This document shows positions 43,611 through 54,262 of a DNA stretch of 64,000 bases, in pieces. The DNA comes from Streptomyces sp. NBC_00377 (GTDB taxonomy: Bacteria; Actinomycetota; Actinomycetes; Streptomycetales; Streptomycetaceae): positions 6,448,001 through 6,512,000 of the forward strand of contig NZ_CP107958.1 of assembly GCF_036075115.1 (NCBI RefSeq), read 5' to 3'. The notes beneath the pieces were generated by a model. That model saw only the letters and a program-made list of their open reading frames with translations, was not told the origin of the DNA and searched no databases. Each line of letters opens with the position of its first letter. The first letter of the stretch is position 1. The position numbers and the translations under genes are program-made.

Positions 43611-43710
43611 GTAGCTGTAGGCGCTCGGGCACCCCGGTGACCGCAGGCGGCCGGGCACCCGATAGCTGTAGGCGCTCGGACACCCGGTGACCGCAGGCGC
43701 CCGGACGCCC
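43611..43710. repeat. Two ~50-bp tandem repeats downstream of the MFS gene
   Basis: Units at 43611 and 43661 both begin GNTAGCTGTAGGCGCTCGG-like sequence and end with CCCGGTGACCGCAGGCG plus CCGG. They differ at a few positions. A shorter related block (GGCGCCCGGTCATCC) precedes them. They lie in the gap before the methyltransferase gene. Confidence 0.75.
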
Positions 43711-43870
43711 GGCCGCTCGTGGAACGTCTGCCCGCCGGCCCCTTTCCGCACCCCCTGTCGCTCCGGCGGCGGGGGGTGCGGCAGCATGGGCGGCCCACGC
43801 GCCGCGTGCCGACCCGCACCGAGCGCCGACCCGCACGTCGTTCACCCGCACGTATCACTGGAGGACCCCC

Positions 43871-44521
43871 ATGCCCGCGGCACCCAAGCCCGAGATCCTG
43901 GCCGCGTTCGAGGCGGCGAAGGGGTTCATGCCGGTCGACGAGGGGCTCGCGCTGTACGCGGCGGCCGCCGAGGCGGGCGCGCTCGGACTCCCGCTGCTCG
44001 AGGTCGGGACGTACTGCGGGCGCTCCACGATCCTGCTCGCGGACGCCGCCCGTCAGGCGGGGGTCAGCGCGCTCACGCTCGACCACCACCGCGGCAGCGA
44101 GGAACAGCAGCCCGGCTGGGAGTACCACGACCCGGAGACCGTCGACCCCGAGGTCGGCCTGATGGACACCCTGCCCACCTTCCGCCGGACCCTGCACCGG
44201 GCCGGCCTGGAGGAGCACGTGGTCGCGCTGGTCGGGAGCTCGCCACGGATCGCCGCGTTCTGGAACTCGCCCCTCGGCCTCGTCTTCGTCGACGGCGGCC
44301 ACACCGACGAGCACGCCACCTCGGACTACGAGGGCTGGGCGCCGCACGTCGCCGAGGGCGGGCTCCTCGTCATCCACGACGTGTTCCCCGACCCCGCCGA
44401 CGAGTTCACCGGCCAGGCCCCCTACCGCGTCTACCTGCGCGCCCTGGCCTCAGGGGCCTTCACGGAGGTCTCGGACACCGGCTCGCTGCGGGTGCTGCGG
44501 CGGACGGGCGTGGGAATCTAG
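43871..44521 (+). CDS. Class I SAM-dependent methyltransferase (O-methyltransferase-like)
   Basis: 216 aa from ATG 43871 with GGAGG upstream. SAM motif I is LPLLEVGTYCGRSTILLADA; LTLDHHRGSEEQQPGWEYHD follows; VFVDGGHTDEHATSDYEGWA and GGLLVIHDVFPDPADEF correspond to the metal-binding/catalytic region of family 24-like O-methyltransferases. It is monocistronic; the substrate is not indicated. Confidence 0.82.
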   Translation: MPAAPKPEILAAFEAAKGFMPVDEGLALYAAAAEAGALGLPLLEVGTYCGRSTILLADAARQAGVSALTLDHHRGSEEQQPGWEYHDPETVDPEVGLMDTLPTFRRTLHRAGLEEHVVALVGSSPRIAAFWNSPLGLVFVDGGHTDEHATSDYEGWAPHVAEGGLLVIHDVFPDPADEFTGQAPYRVYLRALASGAFTEVSDTGSLRVLRRTGVGI

Positions 44522-44614
44522 GACACGGGCAGGCCAGACCGCCGGGCGGCCGCCCCACTCAGGCACGGGGCGCGCGCTCAGGACCGGGGCGCTCGCTCAG
44601 GACCGGGGCAGGGC

Positions 44615-46090
44615 TCACGACGTTGTCGCGTTCCGGCGGCGACGGCGGTGCACCACTGCCAGGACGACGACGGCCAGGGCGCCCGCGGTCCATGTCCAGG
44701 GGTTGCCGAGGAAGCGGCGGTAGGGCGGAGCGGGCGAGGCGTCGAGCGGGATGACGGCGAGGTCGTTGGCCGGGGTGCGGTCGAACGGGTTGTGCGTGCG
44801 GATGGTGCCCTTCGCGCCCGGGACCTGACGGTCGATACGGATGTGGAAGTCGATCGCGGTCGTGCCCCCCTCGTGCCGCACTTCGTAGAACCCGTCGTGG
44901 CCGATCTCGCAGACGAACGCGCCCCCCGGCTTCTCCGGTCGCGCGCAGGCCCACTTCCCGACGTCCCCCTCGAAGGTGTACGGGATCGAGGTGACCGTGG
45001 TGCCCTCCGGCGGGACCACCTCGAAGCGGCCCGTCTCCTCGTCACCCCGTGTCCGGCCGGGGCCGAGGTCCTCCAGTCCCAGTCGTACCTTCACCGTGTC
45101 GCCGACCCGGCCCCGCACGGTCGCGGTGACCGGACGGTAGTCGGCCTGCACGGTGGTGGTGATCCCGAGCCTGCCGTGACTGTCGTCGAAGTCCTGGCCC
45201 GCCGTACGGACCAGGGTGAGCGGGGAACCGGTCCCGCGCACGGTGTGATCGGCGGGGCGGGACGAGGGTGACGACCAGGTGTAGGTCACCTCGCCGGCCA
45301 GTCTCCCGGGCGGCGTGACGGTGTAGACCAGCGGCGCGCCGGTGCGGTAGGCGGCGCCCGCCGCGGCCTTCGTGGGGAAGGTGCACCAGGCGGAGGTGGC
45401 CGCGCGGCCCGCGTAGAAACAGTTGCTGTGCAGGGCGGTCAGCGTCACTCCGTCCGACGTGTTGACCTGGAGGGCGACGCCCTGCTTCGTGGGGAAACGG
45501 GTGTTGTTGGCCAACCGTGCCGTCAGGTTCGCGGGCTTTCCCGGTGCCAGACCGCTCACGCCCTTCTCCTGTCCGGGCGCGGAGAGCGTCGGACCGCCGA
45601 CGGTCATCCGGGTGGTGCCGGTGATGGTGGGCGCGTTGTCGGCGGTCGCGGTGTACGTCACCGTCCCGCTGTCCCCCGGCTCGACGCCGTCCACCCCGAG
45701 GAGGGAGAGGGGTGTGTAGCTCTCGCCGTCGCCGTTCTGCAGGGTGCCGTATGCGCATGTGTAGACGGCACCCTCGGCCGGGCACGTGTCGCTGTGCGCG
45801 AGCCGGGCGACGCCCTTCAGCCCCGACGCGTCCACGACGACCCGGACGTTGCGGGCCGGTTCGCCACCCTTGCTCGCCTCGACGTGGACGGGGACGGCGA
45901 AGCTGTCGTTCGGGGCGGCCCCGGACCCCTGGTCGGCGTTGTACATGACGAAGCTCTCGGGGGCCTCGAACCGCATCACGACCCGCTCGGAGCCGTCGGC
46001 CGCGGCGGGCGCCACCGCTGTGGCGAACAGTGCCGCGACACTCGCCGCCAGCGCGGCCGGACGCCTGAGGATCCGTATCGCTAAGGACAT
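44615..46090 (-). CDS. Secreted cell-surface protein with Ig-like repeats and C-terminal anchor
   Basis: 491 aa from ATG 46090. The signal peptide is PAALAASVAALFATAVAPAAA. Beta-rich sections such as GVEPGDSGTVTYTATADNAP and LAPGKPANLTARLANNTRF resemble DUF11/Ig-like surface domains. Paired Cys (DTCPAEGAVYTC; SNCFYAG...WCTF) may form disulfides. The C-terminal helix is WTAGALAVVVLAVVHRRRRR. It is likely displayed on the membrane face; I do not recognise a specific family. Confidence 0.75.
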   Translation of the reverse strand: MSLAIRILRRPAALAASVAALFATAVAPAAADGSERVVMRFEAPESFVMYNADQGSGAAPNDSFAVPVHVEASKGGEPARNVRVVVDASGLKGVARLAHSDTCPAEGAVYTCAYGTLQNGDGESYTPLSLLGVDGVEPGDSGTVTYTATADNAPTITGTTRMTVGGPTLSAPGQEKGVSGLAPGKPANLTARLANNTRFPTKQGVALQVNTSDGVTLTALHSNCFYAGRAATSAWCTFPTKAAAGAAYRTGAPLVYTVTPPGRLAGEVTYTWSSPSSRPADHTVRGTGSPLTLVRTAGQDFDDSHGRLGITTTVQADYRPVTATVRGRVGDTVKVRLGLEDLGPGRTRGDEETGRFEVVPPEGTTVTSIPYTFEGDVGKWACARPEKPGGAFVCEIGHDGFYEVRHEGGTTAIDFHIRIDRQVPGAKGTIRTHNPFDRTPANDLAVIPLDASPAPPYRRFLGNPWTWTAGALAVVVLAVVHRRRRRNATTS

Positions 46091-46126
46091 GCGGGCACTA
46101 TGCCAGCGCTGGTCCGGTCCGGACCT

Positions 46127-46788
46127 CTACAGCCAGCCCTGCTGCCGCGCCTCCCGCATCGCCTCCATGCGGTTGCGGGTGCCCGTCTTGCCGATCGCGG
46201 AGGACAGGTAGTTGCGGACCGTGGACTCCGAGAGGTGCAGCCTGGCGGAGATGTCGGCGACCGTGGCCCCGTCGACGGAGGCCTTCAGGACGTCGCACTC
46301 GCGGACGGTGAGCGGGTTCGGACCGGCGCTCAGCGCGGCCGCCGCGAGCGCCGGGTCCACGACCGTGTCACCGGACAGCACCCGGCGGATCGCCGCCGCC
46401 AGTTCCTCCACCGGCCCGTCCTTCACCAGGAACCCCGAGGCCCCGGCCTCCATGGCCCGGCGCAGATAGCCGGGACGGCCGAACGTGGTCAGGATCAGTA
46501 CCCGGCAGCCGGGCGCCTGCTCGCGCAGCTCGGCGGCGGCGTCCAGGCCGCTGATGCCGGGGAGCTCGATGTCGAGGAGCGCGACGTCCGGGCGGTGCAG
46601 GAGCGCCGCGTCGACGATCGCGTCCCCGGTGCCCACCTGCGCGACGACCTCGATGTCGGCCTCCAGCCCCAGCAGCAGGGCCAGCGCCCCGCGCATCATG
46701 CCCTGGTCCTCCGCGAGCAGCACCCGGATGGACTTGGCGGGACGGTGGTCACGGGGCATCTCGTTCACGGGCCAACCCGGCATCTCGG

Positions 46789-46792
<4 letters not shown>
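46127..46792 (-). CDS. NarL/LuxR-type response regulator (DesR-like)
   Basis: 221 aa from ATG 46792, overlapping the kinase stop as ATGA. The receiver domain starts RVLLAEDQGMMRGALALLLG; the phospho-acceptor is Asp74 in ALLDIELPG; the Thr of LILTTFGRPGYLRRAMEAGA and Lys of FLVKDG complete it. The LuxR-type HTH is NPLTVRECDVLKASVDGATV, then ISARLHLSESTVRNYLSSAI. Partner of the upstream histidine kinase. Confidence 0.92.
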
Positions 46793-48405
<1,613 letters not shown>

Positions 48406-48597
48406 GCGTCCGTCCCCCGTTCCCGCGACCGTGCGTTCTGCCTCCACACGCGCCGCGCTCGGCGTGCGAGGGCGCCGCGCTCGGCGGTGCGCCTGCCACG
48501 GCATGTGTGCCTGTCTTCGACGCTACGGTTCCGGGCCCGCTCGCGGCAGTGCGAGATGTACGCAGTCGGGCAGGACAAATGTCATCGGCGGCCGTAT
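48406..48597. other. Intergenic region between the kinase and MaoC operon (left part)
   Basis: No gene is recognised. With the operators to its right it forms a ~400-bp divergent control region. The bases just before the MaoC start (48766-48797) show a repeated GATCGATCC/GATCCGAGC pattern of unknown meaning. Confidence 0.35.
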
Positions 48598-48612
48598 CTG
48601 ACATGCCGTCAG
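48598..48612. promoter_or_regulatory. Second-type operator (site E), CTGACA-N3-CGTCAG
   Basis: CTGACATGCCGTCAG matches the 6-3-6 palindrome with one change in the left arm. It lies 49 bp upstream of the KstR box and 192 bp before the MaoC start. Confidence 0.5.
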
Positions 48613-48660
48613 GTGTCTTCACAACTTCCGGGGCCTGGGCTATACAGGGGGTCGCCGCAC

Positions 48661-48674
48661 TGGAACGCGTTCTA
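48661..48674. promoter_or_regulatory. KstR box upstream of the MaoC-ADH-SDR operon
   Basis: TGGAACGCGTTCTA is a full match to TNNAACNNGTTNNA and is strongly palindromic in the core (GAACGCGTTC). It lies 130 bp before the MaoC-type gene. Confidence 0.65.
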
Positions 48675-48803
48675 GATCCGTTCTGGCTCGGGCGGGTTCC
48701 GCGGCCCCGTGACGGCCTCGGTGCGGCCGATCGGTGCGGACGGCCGTGCCGAGGTCTCTGGACGATGCGATCGATCCGATCGATCCGAGCGATCAGGAGC
48801 TCC

Positions 48804-49661
48804 ATGCCCATCGACGCAGCCAAGGCGCTCGCCGCCGAACCCCGGACCGGCGAGATCACCTGGGACCGCCGGGACGTCCAGCTGTACCACCTCGGCATCG
48901 GCGCGGGAGTCCCGGCCACCGACGCCGATGAACTGCGCTACACGCTGGAGTCCCGGCTGCACGTCCTGCCGAGCTTCGCGACCGTCGCCGGCTCCGGCTC
49001 GCCCGGGGTGATCAGCGGGCTCTCCATGCCCGGCGTCGAGGTCGACCTCGCCCGCGTCCTGCACGGCGGCCAGCGCCTGGAGATCCACCGCCCCCTCCCC
49101 GTGACCGGCCGGGCGACCGCCACCGGACGCATCGCCGCCGTGTACGACAAGGGCAAGGCCGCCGTCCTCGTCATGCGCACCGAGGTCGCGGACGACGACG
49201 GGCCGCTGTGGACCAACGACGCCCAGATCTTCGTCCGGGGTGAAGGCGGCTGGGGCGGCGACCGGGGCCCCTCCGCCCGGCTCGACCCGCCCACCGGCGT
49301 GCCGGACAAGGTGGTCGAGCGGGCCGTCCGCGAGGACCAGGCCCTCCTCTACCGCCTCTCCGGTGACTACAACCCGCTGCACGCCGACCCGGAGTTCGCG
49401 AAGCTCGCCGGGTTCGACCGGCCCATCCTGCACGGCCTGTGCACCTACGGCATCACGCTCAAGGCGGTCGTCGACACGCTGCTCGACGGTGACGTCAGCC
49501 GCGTGCGTGGCTACGCCACGCGGTTCGCCGGAGTGGTGTTCCCGGGCGAGACCCTGCGCATCCGCATGTGGCGCGGCGAGGGCGCGGTGCGGGTGGCCGT
49601 GAGCGCCGTGCAGAGGGACGACGCGCCCGTCCTCGCCGACACGCTCGTCGAACACTCCTGA
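48804..49661 (+). CDS. MaoC-type enoyl-CoA hydratase (Hsd4B-like), steroid side-chain catabolism
   Basis: 285 aa from ATG 48804 (GGAG 5 nt upstream). A double hot-dog hydratase: VQLYHLGIGAGVPATDADEL at the N-terminus, VLHGGQRLEIHRPLPVTG in the centre, and the hydratase-2 motif DYNPLHADPEFAKLAGF then RPILHGLCTYG at the C-terminal half. The overall pattern matches M. tuberculosis Rv3538 (Hsd4B), 286 aa, of the cholesterol regulon. The first hot-dog lacks the catalytic Asp-His motif as in that family. It sits first in an operon behind a KstR box. Confidence 0.88.
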   Translation: MPIDAAKALAAEPRTGEITWDRRDVQLYHLGIGAGVPATDADELRYTLESRLHVLPSFATVAGSGSPGVISGLSMPGVEVDLARVLHGGQRLEIHRPLPVTGRATATGRIAAVYDKGKAAVLVMRTEVADDDGPLWTNDAQIFVRGEGGWGGDRGPSARLDPPTGVPDKVVERAVREDQALLYRLSGDYNPLHADPEFAKLAGFDRPILHGLCTYGITLKAVVDTLLDGDVSRVRGYATRFAGVVFPGETLRIRMWRGEGAVRVAVSAVQRDDAPVLADTLVEHS

Positions 49662-49726
49662 ACCGACCGTTTCGCACCACCTCCAGAAACACCCAGCATC
49701 CGAGGGGACCCGAGGGGAGCCGCACC

Positions 49727-50803
49727 ATGCGCGCAGCCGTACTGCACGAGATCGGCCAGGACAAGCTGGAGGTGCTCGACGACGTCGACGCGGTGGGTTT
49801 CGGCCCCGGACGGGTCAGGATCCGGGTGCGGGCCACGGGCCTGTGCCATTCGGACCTGTCCGCGATGGGCGGTGTGCTGCCGCAGCCCGCGCCGTTCGTG
49901 CCGGGTCACGAGGGCGCGGGCGAGATCCTGGAGGTGGGGGAGGGCGTCACCGGGGTGAAGCCCGGCGACCGCGTCGTCGTCTGCTGGCTGCCGGCCTGCG
50001 GGGCGTGTCCCGCCTGCAAGCGCGGCCAGACCGAACTGTGCCTGGCCGGATTCATGAACGCGGGCACGCCCAACTTCCGCCGCCCCGGCGGGGACCTCTT
50101 CGGCTTCGCCGGCACCGGGACCTTCGCCGAGGAGGTCGTGGTCGACGCGGGCTGCGCGGTCCCGATCCCCGACGACGTCCCCTTCGACATCGCCGCGCTC
50201 ATCGGGTGCGGGGTGACCACGGGCCTGGGCGCCGCGCTCAACACGGCCGACGTGGAAGCCGGTTCGTCGGTCGCCGTCATCGGCTGCGGAGGCGTCGGCA
50301 TCTCCGCGATCCAGGGCGCACGCCTCAAGGGCGCCGCCGAGATCGTCGCCGTGGACCCGGTCGCCTCCCGCCGGGAGGCCGCCCTCAAGTTCGGCGCCAC
50401 CAAAGCCGTCTCGCCCGAGGAACTGCCCGGGGCGAAGCAACTGGTCACCGGGGGAGAGGGGTTCGACTACGTCTTCGAGGTCGTCGGCCGCTCCGCCACC
50501 GCCCGCACCGCGTACGAGAACACCCGGCGCGGCGGCACCCTGGTCGTCGTCGGCGCGGGCGCGCTGGACGACTACCTGCAACTCAACATGTTCGAGCTGT
50601 TCTTCGACGAGAAGCGGATCCTGCCCTCGATGTACGGCGGCGGGGACGTCCTGCGCTCCTACGAGCGGACGATCGCCCTGTGGCGGGCCGGCCGGATCGA
50701 CCTGTCGGGCCTGATCACCCACCGCGTGCCCCTCGCCGAGATCAACGAGGCGCTGGACCAGATGCGTACCGGGGCCGCGCTCCGTACGTGCATAGAGATC
50801 TGA
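49727..50803 (+). CDS. Zinc-dependent alcohol dehydrogenase (class III-like)
   Basis: 358 aa from ATG 49727. The catalytic zinc ligands are Cys in TGLCHSDLSAM, His in FVPGHEGAGEI, and Cys in LIGCGVTTGLGAAL. The structural zinc ligands are four Cys in CGACPACKRGQTELC. The Rossmann motif is VIGCGGVGISAIQGARLKGA. The enzyme oxidises an alcohol with NAD. In the steroid-linked operon (MaoC before, SDR 15 bp after) it could oxidise a side-chain alcohol such as a C26/C27 alcohol (inference). Confidence 0.88.
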   Translation: MRAAVLHEIGQDKLEVLDDVDAVGFGPGRVRIRVRATGLCHSDLSAMGGVLPQPAPFVPGHEGAGEILEVGEGVTGVKPGDRVVVCWLPACGACPACKRGQTELCLAGFMNAGTPNFRRPGGDLFGFAGTGTFAEEVVVDAGCAVPIPDDVPFDIAALIGCGVTTGLGAALNTADVEAGSSVAVIGCGGVGISAIQGARLKGAAEIVAVDPVASRREAALKFGATKAVSPEELPGAKQLVTGGEGFDYVFEVVGRSATARTAYENTRRGGTLVVVGAGALDDYLQLNMFELFFDEKRILPSMYGGGDVLRSYERTIALWRAGRIDLSGLITHRVPLAEINEALDQMRTGAALRTCIEI

Positions 50804-50818
50804 GGGGCGGCCGTCCGG

Positions 50819-51778
50819 ATGACACTGCCACTTGAGGGACTGGCCGCGATCGTCACCGGCGCGGGCCGGGGACTCGGCCGGGTCGAGGCGCTGGAACTGG
50901 CGAGGCTGGGCGCGGCCGTCGTCGTCAACGACTACGGTCAGTCCGGCCGCGACGGTTCGGGTGAGGCGTCGGCCGGCCCCGCCGAGGACGTGGCTCGGGA
51001 GATCCGCTCGGCCGGCGGCACCGCACTCGCGCACACCGGGGACGTCGCCGACTTCGAACAGGCGCGGGCGCTGGTCGAGTTGGCGATCGGCGAGTTCGGC
51101 AAGCTGGACATCCTGGTCAACAACGCGGGCATCCTGCGCGACCGCATGGTCTTCTCGATGGCCGAGGACGAGTGGGACGCGGTCATACGCGTGCACCTCA
51201 AGGGGCACTTCAACACGACCCGATTCGCCGCCGCCCACTGGCGCGCGCGGTCCAAGGCGGCGGGCGGTCCGGTGTACGGGCGGATCGTGAACACCTCCTC
51301 GGAGGCGTTCCTGGCGGGCTCGGCCGGACAGCCCAACTACGCCGCGGCCAAAGGGGGAATCGTCGGTCTGACGACGTCCACGGCGCTCGCCCTCGCCAAG
51401 TACGGAGTGACGGCCAACGCCATCTGCCCGCGCGCCCGCACCCGGATGACGGAGGACGTCTTCGCCGGGTTCGCGCAGCCGGGCGGGGGCGGCCTCGATC
51501 CTCTCGCGCCCGAGCATGTCGCGCCGCTGGTCGGCTACCTGGCCTCGCCGGCCGCCGCCCGGATCAACGGGCAGCTGCTCGTCGCCCACGGCGGCATGGT
51601 CGCCGTCGTCGAACGACCCCGCGTGCGGGCGAAGTTCGACAGCAAGGAGGACGTGTTCAGCTACGAGGAGCTGGACGACGTCCTCGGCGCGCACTTCGCG
51701 GACCGGCCCCGGGACGAGACGTTCGCGGCGACGGAGGTACTGGGGCTGCGACGAGGCCAGGAGCAGGGACAGGGCTGA
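50819..51778 (+). CDS. SDR oxidoreductase (Hsd4A-like hydroxyacyl-CoA dehydrogenase)
   Basis: 319 aa from ATG 50819 with GAGGGG upstream. The SDR core has GAGRGLGRVEALELARLGAA, the NNAGILRDRMV motif, catalytic Ser in VNTSSEAFLAGSAG, and YAAAKGG with catalytic Tyr/Lys. The ~60-residue C-terminal extension (RPRVRAKFDSKEDVFSYEEL) is as in 3-hydroxyacyl-CoA/17-beta-HSD enzymes of cholesterol side-chain degradation (M. tuberculosis Hsd4A). It would act after the MaoC hydratase to make the 3-ketoacyl-CoA cleaved by the thiolase at 20 kb. A terminator follows. Confidence 0.87.
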   Translation: MTLPLEGLAAIVTGAGRGLGRVEALELARLGAAVVVNDYGQSGRDGSGEASAGPAEDVAREIRSAGGTALAHTGDVADFEQARALVELAIGEFGKLDILVNNAGILRDRMVFSMAEDEWDAVIRVHLKGHFNTTRFAAAHWRARSKAAGGPVYGRIVNTSSEAFLAGSAGQPNYAAAKGGIVGLTTSTALALAKYGVTANAICPRARTRMTEDVFAGFAQPGGGGLDPLAPEHVAPLVGYLASPAAARINGQLLVAHGGMVAVVERPRVRAKFDSKEDVFSYEELDDVLGAHFADRPRDETFAATEVLGLRRGQEQGQG

Positions 51779-51783
51779 TGTGC

Positions 51784-51821
51784 GAAGGGGCTCCGTCGTC
51801 CATGGACGACGGAGCCCCTTC
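51784..51821. terminator. Perfect 38-bp palindromic terminator
   Basis: GAAGGGGCTCCGTCGTCC and its complement surround ATGG-type centre; the 38 bases form one perfect inverted repeat. It sits 6 bp after the SDR stop and in front of the convergent small gene ending at 51838, so it probably works in both directions. Confidence 0.9.
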
Positions 51822-51837
51822 GGTGTACGGCGTACCG

Positions 51838-52044
51838 TCAGGCAGTCGCCTCGGCCATGTCCTCGGCCCGGTCGCCCGTCCTGCTTTCGGTCCTGCTGTC
51901 GGTCCTGTTCTCGGCCGGCTTGCGGTGCCGGCCGTGTGGGGCCGAGTCACCGCCCTGGGACGAGACCGGGCCCCGGTGGCGGCCCGGTCCGGCCGTCTCC
52001 TGGGAATCGGTGGACAGCGGCTGCCACGTGATTGCGTCGCTCAT
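51838..52044 (-). CDS. Small hydrophilic protein (68 aa), unknown function
   Basis: ATG 52044 opens MSDAITWQPLSTDSQETAGP, then a charged Arg/Asp/Glu tail (ENRTDSRTESRTGDRAED). The RBS (GGGGTGAAATCTTCCG) is weakly placed but the upstream DNA is AT-rich and promoter-like. The tail contains a repeat TxSRTxxR-type. I do not recall a named family; similar small proteins occur in Streptomyces. Confidence 0.5.
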   Translation of the reverse strand: MSDAITWQPLSTDSQETAGPGRHRGPVSSQGGDSAPHGRHRKPAENRTDSRTESRTGDRAEDMAEATA

Positions 52045-52141
52045 CGGAAGATTTCACCCCGTCAACATGATCTTTCTTTACAGCCGGGTGATTTTATCCA
52101 GCACACCGAGGTGGTGATCCAGGCGGCCACGCCAACCGCAG

Positions 52142-54028
52142 CTACTTCGTTACAAGTCGGCCGAGCGGGGCCTGCTGGAGGGGGACCGGGCGGGGGGCGG
52201 TGGGTACCGGCTTCGGCAGTCCGTCGGGCGGAGAGGCTCCCCCGGACCGCGAGACCGACCGGGACGGTGACGGCGAGGGTGACTGCGAGGACGAAGGCCA
52301 GGCCGAGGGTGACGGCGAGGACGGGGCGGTGAGCGGCGCCGTCAGTGATGCCACCCCGCAGGGCTCCGCGTCCGTGGCATACGGCAGCCGCAGAACGCCC
52401 TCCGGAGTCCACAGGCCGCTGCCCGCCAACCACCCCTCTGGCGCGTGGAGTTGATACAACCGGCGGTCCGCAGGGCGCCAGACGCCGACCCAGCAGCCGT
52501 AGGCGCCGTCGACACGGAGCGCCACCGCGCAGCCTTCCGGGAGGAGCGCCTGTCCCGGCTGGCTCGCGAAGGGGGTGAGGACGAGATCGGGCGGGTGCAG
52601 GCACTCCGGGAAGCGGACCGGCAGTGTGCTGCCGAGGACACCCCAGCCCAGCCGCGCCTCGCCCGGTGAGGGCGCGTCCGAGCTGATGAGCAGCAGGCCG
52701 CTGTCCGGGTCGGCCAGCAGCAGGCGGTCGTCGCTGTCCGCCGCGATCTGCAACAGGGGGGACACCTCGCCGCCGCGCTCCAGGTCCACCACGATCGTCT
52801 TGGTGCGGCCGCCGAGCTCCTGATCCAGCGCGAGCATGCGGCCCGTACGGTCCAGCCAGACGCCGCCCGAGCAGCGGCCGGGGATCTCGGCGAGGTGCTC
52901 GGGGCCGAAGGTGCCGCCCGCGACCAGCCACACGGCCGTCGCACGGCGCCCGACGGCGAGGGCGTAGGCGCGTTCTCCGCAGGGCGCCGGCGGGAGCAGC
53001 CGCAGCAGGGTGCCCTCGTCCGGGCACGCGACGGCGCCCAGCGGCAGCTCGCCCGTGCCCGGTCCGGTCGGGTACAGCAGCGAGAAGGCGTGGCGTCCGT
53101 CGGTCGGCCGCCGGATCAGGACCCGCCCGTCGGCCATCGGCTGCACCTCCGTGCCCGGCTCCTCCGGTTGGTTGCCGGGCAGCGGTACGGCGTACGGCTC
53201 GGGACCGTCCAGGGTCCAGCGCTCGGGAAACCAGCAGTCACCGTCCCGGGCGAGGCGCGCGGCATAAGCGCCCCCGGCCGCGATCACACAGCCGGCCCGG
53301 GCGGCGCGGTCCGCCTGGGCGCCGCGGTCCGCCCGGGCTCCTCGGTCTGCCGCGATCGAGCGGGCTGCCCGGGCCCCGGGAACCGTCGCGGTCACGTGGT
53401 CCGCCCGGGCCCCGGGAACCGTCGCGAGCGGGTGGTCCGCCCGGACCCCGTGGTCCGTCGCGAGCGGGTGGTCGGCCGGGCTCGTGCGGTCCGTCGCGAG
53501 CAGATGATGCGGCGGGACCTCGTGGTCCGCTGTGATCGAGCGAGCCGTCCGGCTCCCGCCGGCCGTCGGGATCGGGTGATCGGCCGAAGCCCCGGAGTCC
53601 GTCGTCATCGGGTGCCTCGGGTGCCTCGGGTGTCTCGGGTCCGCCTCGCGGCCTTCCGCGATCAGGCGGTTCGACGGGCTCTCGCGGTCCGCGACCGGGG
53701 GATCCGCCGGGCTGCCGCTTCCCGTCGTACCCGCGAAGACCGGGGTGGTGTCGCGATCCGCTGGAACCAGGTACTCCACCGGAACCGGAATGAGGGAACC
53801 TGCCGGAGTCAGGGGACCCTCTGGCAGCTGGGAATCCCCTGGCCGCTGGGCATCCTCTGGAACCAAGTGATCCGCCAGGAGTGGGTGGTCCGCCGGGAGT
53901 GGGTGGTCCGCGTCCTCCTCCCTGGGCTCCGCCGCCTGCGGAGAGGGGTCGGCGGCGCCGTCCTCGGGGCCCTCGGGCACCTCCCCGTCCGCCGCGACGG
54001 GCTCGATCGCACAGGCCGGCATCGTCAT
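52142..54028 (-). CDS. Large hypothetical protein with degenerate N-terminal repeats and beta-propeller-like core
   Basis: 628 aa from ATG 54028 (GGAGG 10 nt upstream); ATG 54022 is an alternative. Residues ~40-260 are low-complexity with repeated ADHPLATD/ADHPLA/VPGARAD units. Residues ~265-540 look like a beta-propeller (RWTLDGPEPYAVPLPGNQ, DGRVLIRRPTDGRHAFSLL, ADSDDRLLLADPDSGLLLIS, GCWVGVWRPADRRLYQLHA). The C-terminal ~90 residues are Ser/Pro-rich (PSPSPSRSVSRSGG). No signal peptide is visible. Function unknown; the repeat region suggests rapid length change. Confidence 0.6.
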   Translation of the reverse strand: MTMPACAIEPVAADGEVPEGPEDGAADPSPQAAEPREEDADHPLPADHPLLADHLVPEDAQRPGDSQLPEGPLTPAGSLIPVPVEYLVPADRDTTPVFAGTTGSGSPADPPVADRESPSNRLIAEGREADPRHPRHPRHPMTTDSGASADHPIPTAGGSRTARSITADHEVPPHHLLATDRTSPADHPLATDHGVRADHPLATVPGARADHVTATVPGARAARSIAADRGARADRGAQADRAARAGCVIAAGGAYAARLARDGDCWFPERWTLDGPEPYAVPLPGNQPEEPGTEVQPMADGRVLIRRPTDGRHAFSLLYPTGPGTGELPLGAVACPDEGTLLRLLPPAPCGERAYALAVGRRATAVWLVAGGTFGPEHLAEIPGRCSGGVWLDRTGRMLALDQELGGRTKTIVVDLERGGEVSPLLQIAADSDDRLLLADPDSGLLLISSDAPSPGEARLGWGVLGSTLPVRFPECLHPPDLVLTPFASQPGQALLPEGCAVALRVDGAYGCWVGVWRPADRRLYQLHAPEGWLAGSGLWTPEGVLRLPYATDAEPCGVASLTAPLTAPSSPSPSAWPSSSQSPSPSPSRSVSRSGGASPPDGLPKPVPTAPRPVPLQQAPLGRLVTK

Positions 54029-54262
54029 CGTTGCGTCACCTCCGGCGACGAAACTAGTTTTCGTACGCACGGGGGTGGGACCGCCGAGCGGCCTTCTTCC
54101 CTCATAAGAGTGGTGCAGAAGCGATTCTCCTGAGGGCTGCACGAGGCGTGTGCATCGGCCGCCGGCCGACTTCGTGACGACCTCCGGGCGGCGGCACCGC
54201 CGGTTCCCGTGGCATCGGCGGCACCGGTACGGGCCCGTGGACCGGCCAGGTAGCCTTTCCCC

